From: Petunia secreta
Taxonomy: Eukaryota; Streptophyta; Magnoliopsida; Solanales; Solanaceae
Assembly (NCBI GenBank): GCA_029990175.1
Contig: JARKIP010000048.1
Coordinates: 25,506,001-25,570,000 of the forward strand
Length of the DNA: 64,000 nucleotides
Direction: 5' to 3'
Shown here: positions 34,364 to 44,967 of the stretch, piece after piece
Layout: every line of letters starts with the position of its first letter
How positions within the stretch are numbered: position 1 is the first letter of the stretch
Made by a program: the position numbers and the translations under genes
Notes under the pieces: model-generated
Told to the model about the DNA's origin: nothing
Databases searched by the model: none
Seen by the model: the letters and a program-made list of their open reading frames with translations, nothing else

Positions 34364-35329
34364 CTTCCTCGACTCCTAAAAATGTGATAAAACTCTTATC
34401 ACACAATCTCTTTATGGCGGTGATGTTTAGATTAGTTTGGATGCATAATAATTATTTCACCAAGTACCTAGCTAGCTACTAACCTCCACTAGCATAAGTA
34501 ATAGGTAACTGGGTCCATTAAAGTTTAAAACTGTATTATAGACTTCTTACGAGGTGACATTTGAACCATTTTCTACTAAATTTGCAAGCTATATTCAAAA
34601 TAGGCAATTAGCTCACCACTGATAATCAGGTTGATTTATTGTTGGACCCAGAGTAGTACTTTTTAGTTGGGTTGTTAAGTACATAAAACCGACGAGTTGT
34701 TCCCCATTAAAAGAGCCTATTAGGTTACGTACTGTTTGGATTTATTCTTATCCAGGCATTTCATGATCTAAATCAAATGGATTAAATCAACTGACATCAC
34801 GTAGTATTACTGTAGAGTCACAGAAACGAACACTGGTTGACCACGTAGTATTACTTTACAGTCACAGAAACGAACATGTCTGTTGATCTCTGATTTTAGG
34901 TTTATTAGCCGACTATGAACAGGCTGACCACCAGCCACAACTTCCCAACGTCCGTCACCCACACACACGCTCCAAGTTGGTCGAGATCAGCAATATGAAT
35001 CCTTTGTCCATTTTCCCTCTAATCAAGCCGAGTCAAAACAGAAAAAGAAAAAAGAAAAATGTGACATAACAAGATCTGCTGCTGCAAATGGTGTTTGTAA
35101 TATTTTGTATTCCATCTTAAGGAATTTCACGGAAACTCAGTGAGAAGACTTGAGCTCACAAAATGACATCGTTGTCCTCCAAGGCTACAATAAGCCAATC
35201 AATAGATTGCTGAGCTACATTTGAACATGAACTTTAATTCAAGCTTTTGAATACAACATATGAATGACATTAATAAAAAATTGAACTTGGAGAAATGTAT
35301 GCCCATCCGTGACTCTCAATCACTTTCTG
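34364..35329. other. 3' flank of the host gene
   Basis: Lies between element A and the host-gene stop codon, so it should contain that gene's 3' UTR on the minus strand. A two-copy 44-bp direct repeat around CACGTAGTATTACT begins at 34798 and 34842. No other feature is recognised. Confidence 0.5.
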
Positions 35330-35487
35330 CTATGAGGATTCACCAGCATATGGTAACTTGCAGGGAGCAGCCCGGTCTTTTGACTTGTATTGGCCTAGCA
35401 CTTCAGCAACAGTTCTACAACGGCATTGGTTGCCAGGCCGGATAACATCCCCATAAACAGCCATTTCAATTACATCGAGCTCCTTAT
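35330..35487 (-). CDS. HNH endonuclease-domain protein, exon 3 (last)
   Basis: 158 nt after acceptor ACCATGCAG (AG at 35489-35488), ending at TAG 35332-35330. Encodes DKELDVIEMAVYGDVIRPGN (first codon split with exon 2), then a CxC motif (QCRCRTVAEVLGQYK) and ends YAGESS. This conserved C-terminus joins in phase to exon 2; total coding length 486 nt, 161 residues. It was found by looking for the missing end of the HNH protein and fits the splice phase exactly. Confidence 0.9.
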
Positions 35488-35525
35488 CTGCATGGTCCAA
35501 GTTTCATGGTAAATACTAAATAGTA

Positions 35526-35764
35526 CTCCCTCCGTTCCAAAATGATTGTCATAGTTTCCTTATTAGTCCGTTCCAAAAAGAATGGCACAATTCTAAATTT
35601 GGAAACATTTTTGAGTTGAAACTACTACTTTACCCTTAATGAAATGCTTTATAGCCACATATTTATGTATGGCTTATTTTGGACCACAAGTTCCAAAAGT
35701 CTTACCACATTTCTTAAACTCCGCTCCAAGTCAAACTATGACAATTATTTTGGAACGGAGGGAG
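35526..35764. mobile_element. Stowaway-like MITE
   Basis: 239 bp with terminal inverted repeats of about 32 bp starting CTCCCTCCGTTCCAAAAT and differing at one position. TA duplicates flank it at 35524-35525 and 35765-35766. The TIR start and TA target are typical of Stowaway (Tc1/mariner-derived) MITEs. Non-coding. Confidence 0.95.
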
Positions 35765-37136
35765 TAGTACTTAATAGAGTAAAATATCTCAGCTACAAAA
35801 AATATTAGGCACCATGCAGTAAGTATACAAATTTACTTGTTCAATTATGTGTGAAGTTGGAAGGGACATTTAGTTTGGTAAAGTTCAGCTAGAAGTCGTA
35901 GAAAACCTTATAGCAGCCATTCTCCACACTCCCCTTCCAGGCAAGAATATCGCTATATGTATTAGTTGTGTAGAAGAAGGTAATACTCTTAACTTTTTTA
36001 TAAGTAGTATTAGTCCTATATACTTACCAGAATTCTGATATCAAGTTGACAAAGCTTACGTATTGTACATGCTATATGCAATATGACACATCTAAACAGA
36101 AGAATCTAGGAAATGTGAGAAATAGAAGAAGGGTCTTGCACAACTTTAGAGATGGATCTAAGTATTCCAACCAGTTGAAAAGTCCAACCAAATGTTATGG
36201 CAAGCTTTGCTATTCAGCAACTACATCTAATATGGCAGGGGTCAAACTCTAATGAAGTAAAGACCACTTTTACTACTTGCATTCTGTTACCCTGCTTCTG
36301 TTTTCACATCATGACTTCTCATTTGGGTGATGCGATGAGAACTAAAACTTCAATTCCAAATCGAACTTCGATTTGGATTCAGAAACCAATTCTGATAAAC
36401 CAAAAACCTTATCCAATTGATGCTGGATACATGATCCGACTTAGAATCAGGCTCCACAACTCCCGCAATCTTTTACTACGAGACTTGATATTCAAAAAAA
36501 AAGTAGAATCCAATGTTCTCACCAGTGTAGTGTAGCTAATCATGATGGCCACTGAAGAGATATATAGCATGCGCTTACCTTATCAAAAGTAAAGAAAAAA
36601 CAAATATATAGCATGCACTTATCAATTACGACAACCTCGGTCAACCTGACTACGAAGTTCTCAAATCTAGGAATATTCGTCTATATCAAGCACAGTACCA
36701 TGTTGACATGCCCAAGTAACATGAGAGTGCTCCTCATACACCCCATATATCAAGTTTCCAGTTGTTGTACATATGCTCCTCATCTATTTTTGATAATGGC
36801 TCTTTAGACAGATCGCGGTGGCTGTCCAAGAGAGTGCTCCTTGCCTCCTTGTATTCGCCTTTTGAAAATTAGACCTGCTTGCACCTTCTCTGTATACCTT
36901 TGTGGAGATAATTTGGAGTTCTTTCTAGCATGTTTTTGTAAATTCTTATTCCAAGAATTTGCTTAGTGGGTCCCAGGATCATCACAAGTTCCTTTGCAAA
37001 TTGTTGGTTAACCTGGTTAATCTTGTACATACTAGACTTACTTGTTGGCGGTGTTGGGTTCGTCAAACCCATAAAATATAGGACCCTGCTAACGGTCCAT
37101 TGTAACAGAGTAAGCTAAAAATTCTCCCTTCAATCA

Positions 37137-37476
37137 TTAAAAGAATATTCCTTCGGCACCTTCTCTCCAGCAAAAGAAAATAATGCAGAATCTTGAGAAC
37201 CTTCTTGGAAATGTGTCTTCCGAGGCACTTGGAAAGAAAGGAACATTTAATTCTTTTACTTTTCCATTCCACTATTTTGATCAAATAAGAGTTCTTCTAA
37301 CTTCTATCCTTTAAAAAGTATTTCTTCGGCACCTTTCCTCTCCACCAAAAGAAAATAATGTAGAATCTTGAGAACTTTCTTGGAAATGTGTCTCTCGAGG
37401 AGCTTGGAAAGAAAGGAGCATTTAATTCTTTTGTTATTTTCCATTCCATAATTTTTATCAAATAAGATTTCTTCTA
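37137..37476. repeat. Tandem duplication, two copies of about 165 bp
   Basis: The copies start near 37137 and 37310, offset 173 bp, with shared blocks such as CTTCGGCACC, AGAATCTTGAGAAC and TTCTTGGAAATGTGTC. Moderately diverged. Origin unknown. Confidence 0.85.
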
Positions 37477-37499
37477 TACAACCAAGTAATGCGACTAAG

Positions 37500-37937
37500 C
37501 TATGTTACTCGGACTCGGGTGCGAGTGTCGGATACGGGTGCGGATCCTTCATGATCTATATTTTAAGGTTCGCGGATACGGATCCAGTTATGGATACGGG
37601 CATTGGGATTCGACTTAAAAAAATCGATAATCTAAAGTAGAGTTATAAAACCTAAATTATGAGATAATATGTGGAAAACTTGAGAAAAAATATCGATCAG
37701 GATATACAAATTTCTATATACAATAATACAAGGTGTTCTATTTCCTTCAATTCCCCCCTACTTTTGTTTTCATTAAAGAAATCATTGAAACCGTTCAGAA
37801 ATTCTCCGTTGATTTTGGTCAAAGTACCCAAAATCAGTTGACCAAATTGGGTACGGATCCCACACCCACACCCACACCCACACGGGTACGGATCCGACAC
37901 GGGTGCGTCACCAAAATGAAGAGTCCGAGTAACTTAG
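37500..37937. mobile_element. hAT-like MITE
   Basis: 438 bp with inverted ends CTATGTTACTCGGACTC and GAGTCCGAGTAACTTAG (one mismatch) and further internal inverted similarity (GGGTGCGGATCC / GGATCCGACACGGGTGC). Flanks CGACTAAG and TGACTAAG form an 8-bp duplication with one mismatch, which points to the hAT superfamily. No transposase. Confidence 0.75.
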
Positions 37938-38157
37938 TGACTAAGAATCTAACTTTCCCAAGCATGTGGAACATAGGTTAGCATTAAGTAATTCATACAA
38001 GTGATCACCCACCCATATTGCTACGTTAGGAGAAAGAGCGATCAAAGATGTATAGATGTATGGAATTAGATATGAAATAAGTGTAATATCTTTCTTTCAA
38101 TTCCTTGTGTACCGCTTAGTTCTCTCAAATAAGAGATCACTTTATGCCTCCTTTTCT

Positions 38158-38390
38158 TGTTGGTGTCCAAGCCAGCTCGTGTGCACCTCGACTATTCCAT
38201 TTAGTACCTACTATTTTCAACCAGGACACGTACCAGCTAATACTGCCCAGCGTTTGCAGAAAAAATACCTAGTGGTTTTCTTTTTCCTTTTTATTATTAT
38301 TATTTTTTTTTTTGGGGTCTATGCTCGAAGATGTACCCCTGAAAGGTTTAAACCCACTTCATTCACTACTAGGCCACACCCTTCAGTATC
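38158..38390 (-). mobile_element. Au-like SINE, degenerate
   Basis: On the plus strand the segment shows CCAGCTCGTGTGCACCTCGA, CTATTCCATTTAGTACCT, ATACCTAGTGGTTTTC and CTACTAGGCCACACCC, the order of the plant Au SINE read backwards. On the minus strand GTGGCCTAGTAGTGAATG resembles a pol III box A. An internal T-rich tract (38277-38314) interrupts it. Confidence 0.6.
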
Positions 38391-40118
38391 ACTCTACACC
38401 TCTTTTTCACAATGCAAAAGCGGGGACCTGAGCCTACAACCCATGACTCAATCGGACTGTCCACCTAGCACAATGCGCATCAGCAACTTCTCGGGTGGTT
38501 GCATTATCATCTTGGTGTTGATCCATTTTTTCCTTGGCTTTGACAGTTAATTACACCAAATTTTAAGCTGGCATTTTCACCACAAATGATTAAGAGCTTG
38601 GCAGTTCTTAGATTTGTTCCTTTGCCTCGACAGGGAAATATCCAGCCTTGGTTTTGACTCCATTAGTCGCTTCTTCCTCCGCTTTTGCTGTTTTTGTTTA
38701 AAGCAGTACTGAAAGATTCCCTTAATTCTCTTTTGCGGATATCCTAGCTAATCATCAAGTCTGGAACATCATCTAACCTTCCTTGACGAATTGCTACTTG
38801 CAATTACTGTTGTAGACCAACTCTCACACAAATATATAGTAGAAACTACGACATAACTTCATCATTGGATGTAATATCCATAGAGCTCAAGCTACAATCA
38901 CCTTAAAACTATTTTTGCTTTTAACAATTACGTTGAAACTTATTGATATAATTGATTAGTATCATAACCACCCTTTCATTCTCCAGATATTGATAATGCT
39001 TTCATTAAATATTTTGTGATTTTCTCGTTGATGAGGTTTAATGAGATGTTTCACGACAATGCTGGTTGAATCACGCCGAGGACTTGATCTAACAGAATGC
39101 GATCCTCTTTTCTCATGTGCTCTGGCTTCTTCACCAACACGGATTCTTCTAGTTTCTTCTGGTACAGAGAGTCCTTCGTCTACATCTTACAAAACCTATT
39201 CTTTGTCATCAAACTTTCCTATCTTAAAGTTATCATTCTTTTGAGATCATCACCCCTCCATTTGTCGGAACCTCACTCTAATACCGGCTGCTAGGATCTA
39301 GATTGTTTGAAATTAGTCAGGTGATAAAACAAAAGAAGAATCGCAAAGAAGATTAATTTTATGTGTATCTGCAAGAATTTCCAAAATCCACAGGCATACA
39401 ATACACAAGTCAAGATGCTCAAACTAACAGTGAGAAAAAGAAGGATGGAAAAAGAAGTTACTTCAGTGAGAAAAATGTTTCAAAGGCTGGAAGGATGGAA
39501 AAAAATCAACAGCTGCGACTGACTGAAACGAATCTTCAACTTTTTGCGGAGAAAAAGGAGTCGGGCTTAGCAGAAATAACAATACACAAGTCAAGATGCT
39601 CAAACTAACAGTTCTAAATTCTCATTACCAGGAGTCTAGAAGTAGCATTGTGTTCTTTTCTAGTTTAACAATATTTAGAAGTTATCTACAGAAAGCTAAT
39701 AGAGAAAGCCAATCATGTTTATGCATTTCAGAGGAGATTAGTGTCACGGTTATGCAATCAGAAATATATGTATTCTTTTAGTTATGGACAATTCCTAAAG
39801 CTACTTAGAACACGGCTATAAGAGGCACAAAAAGATCCTCCTACCCAGTAAAGATTTATCTTGATGTAACTGCACACATAATGCCCCTAATCTGATGAAA
39901 ATTTTCATCAAAATGGGACCTTACATGGGCCATTGAAAGGTAAATCACTAAAATTCCAAGCAAGAAATCGCCAGAAGAACCATCACAATGACACCCATGA
40001 AGATACAACCTAGGGTCAAATAAAATACTGCAACAGTAGCAATGTCCACATGATTTCTTAATGGTTATGCAAAAGAATACTCTTTCTTGGTTAATTGATT
40101 ATATATCCCTCTTAATAG

Positions 40119-40190
40119 CACACACCTTGACTATTCCACCAGGTACTTGCTCCTTCCCACCAACACAAGTACCAGGTGTGTCCAATTATT
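40119..40190 (-). mobile_element. Au-like SINE fragment
   Basis: CACACCTTGACTATTCCACC and GGTACTTGCTCCTTCCCACC followed by ACAAGTACCAGGTGTGTCCA resemble the middle of the Au SINE. Only about 70 bp are recognised. Confidence 0.5.
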
Positions 40191-40434
40191 TTGTTAAACC
40201 TGAAACCACACGGAATGTTTGAAGATCATCATGAAAATAAGATCATTACAACAACAACTACTACACTTCAATTGTAAAAGTCGATAAGATCCTTGTAACA
40301 TATCAAATGGTAGTTCTAGATAGAAATAAGGCCATGACTCAAACTTCAAAATTACCACAGAAATGACATACTTTCAATCTTAGGAGGCTAGATTGAAAGA
40401 GAAGAACAAATAAGAAAAGAACAAAGGACAATAC

Positions 40435-40557
40435 CAGTGAACTTGACATCACAAGAATAACCTTTTAACTGAGTAACGTCAATCTCATCCTTGTTGGCTT
40501 TAAGCCTGTTCACCCTTGTTTGAAGGATCTGGCAATTCTCTGCTGTCGACTCACCCC
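40435..40557 (-). CDS. HNH endonuclease-domain protein, exon 2
   Basis: 123 nt between acceptor CTTATACAG (ending 40558) and donor GTATTG. Encodes GGESTAENCQILQTRVNRLK, then GYSCDVKFT. The Asn of ENCQ is the usual middle residue of the HNH motif, here completing DHIIPFSKGG from exon 1. Both splice junctions interrupt a codon after its first base and join without stops. Confidence 0.92.
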
Positions 40558-42020
40558 CTGTATAAGAAAACACATTATAATTGGTGCATTGACCAGGTCA
40601 GTGCACCGACCAGTGAAAAGAAAAACTCAGAAACACCAATTTCAATCCCGCTCCCCGGCTTCCCGGTGGCAAGAGATAAGAAATGAAGAAAAAAAATCTC
40701 TACAATTATATTCAACCCAAATTACAATAACCATTGTGAGGTTTATAAAGCAGAAGTAGTTCCAAACCTAGATAATGCAAAAGGCCTATGGCAGGCTAAC
40801 ACTAAGATAGTTTAAATAAGATGAATCCTCCCAAATAATCACATAGCCAACTCCAACTAATTTTGAACTGAGGCTTATAGCATGTTTGGTTGAGCTTCTG
40901 AAAGGTTAAAAGTGCTTCACAAAAAAACATTAATGAAGTGTATGGCCAAGCTCTTGGTCAAGATATAAGTGCTATTGCGTAGTAGCAAAATAAGAGCTTC
41001 TAATTTTTTTGGACAAGAATAGTCATATTTAAAATAGGAATCGACTTATATGCATATCCTTTTCCGTAATTTGACACTTAAAATAATCTTTTTAATATAT
41101 TGATCAAACATAAATTGCTAACTAAAGCACTTCTAACATGATTTGGCCAAACAAAAACTGCTACCCAAAGCACTTTTTTAGAAAAGCATTTTTGCACAAA
41201 GGTACTTTGTGAAATAAGTTGATTTTGACAACTTGGACAAGCAGGCTCGAACAAAGCAACAAAACCGAGACAATGTCAGCAGTAAAACAACATAACTAGC
41301 TAAATATAAGGAAACAATAGCAAAAAAGAACTATCTAAATTAGTTCCTTCGCAAAGTCAAGAGTGTTCCCAATGGACAATACGTGAGAACACTACAACAA
41401 CAACAACAACAACAATTGTTAGTTTTTAAAGAAGGAACTTGGTTGAGAAATAATAGAACAAAAGAAAAATTAGCTATGAGAATATAATATTGCAGATTTC
41501 AGTGAAAGGGAACTACTTTCTATTCAACAATTAACAAGTATTTAAATAACTAAAATAAAACTAAAATTGAGATAAAATCTCCCAAAATAAAGTAATCCTA
41601 ATCCTAATCTTGAATTTCAAATCTAACTAACAAACTCCTTAACAGTAGGAGCAATTATTGACCAGGAATCTTAGAATTAAATAACTGCAGTAAAATAAAG
41701 TTAAAAGCATATTTCTAACAACAACAACATACAAAGTATAATCTCAGAAGTGGAGTCTGGGGGTGAGCACAGACCTTACTCTAGTGAAGCAGAGAGGTTG
41801 TTTTCGACAGTCCCTTAGCTCAAGAAAAACAATTTAAAACGGGTTTGGAAAAAGAAAGGGTAAAAATGTACAAGAATAAAATGCAAAGATAGAAATACCA
41901 AGATAAACAAAAGCAGTGACATCAAAATATTGAAGCTAACCAAGGTAAATGAAACAACAATACTAATAAACGCGAACAATAAGATAAAATAGGGATAAAG
42001 AGCAGGGTCAGTAACAAGAC
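40558..42020 (-). other. Intron 1 of the HNH gene (1.46 kb)
   Basis: Donor GTCTTG after AAAG at 42021; acceptor TATACAG. Contains a TS-like SINE (41716-41830) and a (CAA)n tract at 41393-41415. No gene seen. Confidence 0.85.
41716..41830 (-). mobile_element. TS/SolS-like SINE, 3' part
   Basis: Minus-strand reading begins TTGAGCTAAGGGACTGTCG, continues AGTAAGGTCTGTGCTCACCC and AGACTCCACTTCTGAGATTA, and ends in TTG repeats. This is the pattern of the TS SINE family known from Solanaceae, with its TTG-repeat tail. Part of the evidence for a solanaceous genome. Confidence 0.75.
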
Positions 42021-42225
42021 CTTTGGAGAAAGGAATAATGTGGTCATATTCAAAGCAAAGGCAACCTTGACAATTAAAAAAGCGTTTACACACAACATTT
42101 CCTGCTGAATCTTTGCGCCATCTTTCAGGATGTCGACCTGGTACTGTTTCAGCTTTAGCCCAACACATCTTCTTGGCTTCAGTGTCAAAAGTTCTTGGTC
42201 TACTTTGTTCTTTTGGAGAACTCAT
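42021..42225 (-). CDS. HNH endonuclease-domain protein, exon 1
   Basis: Start ATG at 42225. Encodes MSSPKEQSRPRTFDTEAKKM, then KAETVPGRHPERWRKD and CKRFFNCQGCLCFEYDHIIP. Clustered Cys (46, 52, 55, 57) and His62 in DHIIPFSKGG form the first part of an HNH fold, typical of a small conserved plant protein family annotated as HNH endonuclease. Its cellular role is unknown to me. The three exons give an intact 161-residue protein without frameshift, in contrast to all retroelement genes in the window. Only the first 68 codons lie here. Confidence 0.92.
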
Positions 42226-42559
42226 CTCTAGAACCCCACTTCAGTTTCACTCTTGGGGTTTCAGAGATGGGTTTATTAGGTGAAGGAGATTTCATAGACT
42301 ATGAGTAGTGATATAGCAAGAATGAGTGGCAAATCATCTTCTTTTTCCGTGACTATTGGAAGTTTCTGGCCTCTTGTACAACTTAGAATTTTGTGCAAAT
42401 GAAACAATATATAATCGCACATGTTTTCACGTTTTACCAAATTAAATACCTCAATCGTTCGGTTCACTGGATTATCTTAAAATACTCGTTCGCTTGTCCT
42501 AATATGTATAATCAAAATTAATCTTTTCAAAACTTTTACAAATATCTCGATGTTAGTAT
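42226..42559 (-). promoter_or_regulatory. Upstream region of the HNH gene
   Basis: About 335 bp between the start codon and the solo LTR, AT-rich. A TTATATATTG stretch on the minus strand near 42410 could be a TATA element but is weak. The proximal promoter of the host gene must lie here or cross into the solo LTR. Confidence 0.4.
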
Positions 42560-43078
42560 TGTATTGGGTGAAAAGTGGCTCGCACACCTAATACCTCGAG
42601 CGCATGATTCGAGACACATCATGCAAGGGTTCGTAAAAATTGGACGGGGCCAACAACATGGCTCCCGAGGTGAGACTCCGAGGTCGAAGCTCTTGACAAG
42701 CCTTGAAAATAAATTGTAGCCCCCGAGGAGAGAAGTCCAAACCTCGGGGAACAATTAAACTCCAACATTTAGATCGCCCCACGATCTTCGCCCACTACTT
42801 CGTAATTCAACAGACATGAACATGGACAACCCATGATCTGAATGTGTGAAAATGACTTTCGTTGTTCTCATAGTGATAGGTTATAAATATCACTTCTGTC
42901 ATCTTTTAAAGCATCTAGAAATTAATTACTTAAACTCTGCCAAATTGTATACTCAAACCGTTGATATTGGAAATTTACGTTCGTGCTCTTGTCACTCATT
43001 TGTTTATTTCGATTCATTATTTTTAGCAACTTTGATACTAGTATGATTTGTTGTGCTAATCCAGTTTAGGCCAATACA
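42560..43078 (+). mobile_element. Solo LTR of a Tat-lineage element
   Basis: 519 bp starting TGTATTGGGTG and ending CCAATACA, like the LTR ends of element A, with perfect target duplicates AGTAT at 42555-42559 and 43079-43083. A TATA box (TATAAATA) lies at 42882-42889. No internal region is present, so it arose by LTR-LTR recombination. Confidence 0.9.
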
Positions 43079-43083
43079 AGTAT

Positions 43084-43918
43084 GATTTGGTTATTTTCAG
43101 GATTTTTTCTAGAAAATATTGTAAATAGAGTAAATGATAAATGAGAACTCATATAACCGACCACAACTTTACTGAAATTGAGGCATATTTGTTATTTTTG
43201 TTATTATTGTAGGAGTCACACTTACCTTATATTCCACTTAGAATAGTGCATAAATTGTAACACAACTTAGACACATATTATCAATACGGAATTTAACATG
43301 GTCAAAGCCAAGCAAACAACGTATTAAATAATGTGGAGATTATTTTTTCTCAGAACCAACTAAACATGTTATAAGTTAACATAGGTATATAATGAGATTA
43401 TAGTGTTACTATGGCAAACCAAACAATCCTTAAGTGTTTTCAGTAGTAGTATAAGTTTTTTTTCAAAAAAAAAATCATTTTAAAGTATAAGCTGAAAAAA
43501 AGTAGATTCTCCAATAAATAAGTACATTTGAATTTTTAGGACAAAAATACCATATGAAAAGTTCATATTTGCCAAGGTAATTGCTATTGACTTTGTTACC
43601 ACATTTTAGTATTCAATTTTTCAGTTACATATTTAGCTATATGTATATTTGACATCATTATTTTGAGAATACAAATATATTAGTTAAGAGAATATCAAAT
43701 ATTTAAGTTGTTTTCTTGGTTTGTATTCCATTTATACTTATTTGGTAGGCATATTCATTAAGAAGATTAATTTAAGGATTTTCAAACTTAAGTATGAATT
43801 ATAAATCATAAATCATAAATTATAATTATACTTATTTATTGATGTAAATAAATTTAAACTTTTAAATGATGCTCATATCACATTGATTCATTAATAAAAT
43901 AAGTATTTTATTAAAATT
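43084..43918. other. AT-rich DNA, nothing recognised
   Basis: No convincing frame, terminal repeats or RNA gene. Confidence 0.6.
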
Positions 43919-44131
43919 GTGAGCCGCCTTGTTAATTGTACAATCAAGATTCTGATTCATACTATGACTTACACTTCAAAAGAGATTATAAACAGTAGAT
44001 ATACTCCAAAAATTTGGTATTCACTAGATGATGGAACTTTGGGGCATCTATTCTTTGAATGTCAACAAACTAAGGCTATCTGGAATAGACTCCTCAACCG
44101 GTTGAATGTTCAGAGGAAAGTTGGCACATAG
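43919..44131 (+). pseudogene. LINE remnant (RT zinc-binding tail)
   Basis: The frame includes LGHLFFECQQTKAIWNRLLN, which resembles the zf-RVT region found after reverse transcriptase in plant LINEs (LFFEC...K.IW). Only this C-terminal piece remains, ending at a TAG 17 bp before element D. Confidence 0.55.
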
Positions 44132-44470
44132 AAAATGGAGGTACAATGTGTATTGGTCGGATTTCGTCCGATCATGCGAATGACACGTTGTCACCTACGT
44201 GGCAAGATGAGAGAAATTTTCAGAGATATTATGGAATGAGATCGGATGTAGATAGCTTTCATCGGTAATGTGATCGGATAAGCTAAATCGTGATCGGAAC
44301 TTTTCGAAGGCAATTGTTTTGCCAGATAACAATGTCTGATCTTATCCCGCTTTTATCGGAACGGATTCAGCAGAGGTTGTTGGACGTGGACAACTACTGT
44401 TGCGTGATTAGTGGAGAGACGTGGGAAGGTGGAAGTCTTTCTAGGATTGGGGACTCCACATCTCTCGGCC

Positions 44471-44478
44471 TATAAATA
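44471..44478 (+). promoter_or_regulatory. TATA box of element D LTR
   Basis: TATAAATA in CGGCCTATAAATACTTCC, the same CCTATAAATA context as in element A. Confidence 0.7.
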
Positions 44479-44493
44479 CTTCCCCCTTTCGCT

Positions 44494-44495
<2 letters not shown>

Positions 44496-44524
<29 letters not shown>
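44496..44524 (+). repeat. Poly-T tract of 29 bases
   Basis: Uninterrupted T run 18 bp downstream of the TATA box, inside the LTR of D. Confidence 0.95.
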
Positions 44525-44526
<2 letters not shown>

Positions 44527-44967
44527 GTTCTTCTGAACAAAAACACCCATTTTCTTATATTGTAAAATCCTCACTACTGTTGTTGCTAGTCTGCCATTAT
44601 CATAATCACAATCATTATACTAAACACAAGTCGCGGCTTTGTTTCAAGTCTGAAGGAAGATTCTTCTCTTCAACGGAACACCAGCCTTCGATTGATCAAT
44701 ACAATAAGCTTTGCTGCTTTTACTTATTGATTATTGTTTATTTCATTGTTTGCATGCTACTTTAATTGTTTGATATATCTGCTCATCGCCATCGATCACA
44801 TTAATTAACTACCGATACCTTGATCATAGCGTTAATTCATTATTTAGCACATTTGTCCATCATCACCGATCACATTAATTAACTGTCGCTACCTTGATTG
44901 TAACATCAGTTCAGTAGAATTATCATTAATTCGTGAACTGTAATTCTATCATTTTTACCAAACCTGT

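Larger units (their letters stand above)
35488..40434 (-). other. Intron 2 of the HNH gene (4.9 kb)
   Basis: Donor GTATTG (40434-40429) and acceptor ATGCAG (ending 35488). It is large and packed with small mobile elements: a Stowaway MITE, a hAT-like MITE, SINE pieces, a 165-bp tandem duplication at about 37137-37476 and a 34-bp exact direct repeat (39398-39431 and 39579-39612). No other gene is supported inside it. Confidence 0.85.
44149..44967 (+). repeat. 5' LTR of element D, left part
   Basis: 819 bp up to the insertion of E; continues at 55870-56345, giving about 1.3 kb. Carries the TATA box and a poly-T run. The last 5 bp (44963-44967, CCTGT) are the target duplicated by E. Confidence 0.8.

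Noticed and set aside
38056..38550. 164-codon plus-strand frame.
   Set aside because: It crosses the Au-like SINE and a T-rich tract, and no domain is visible.
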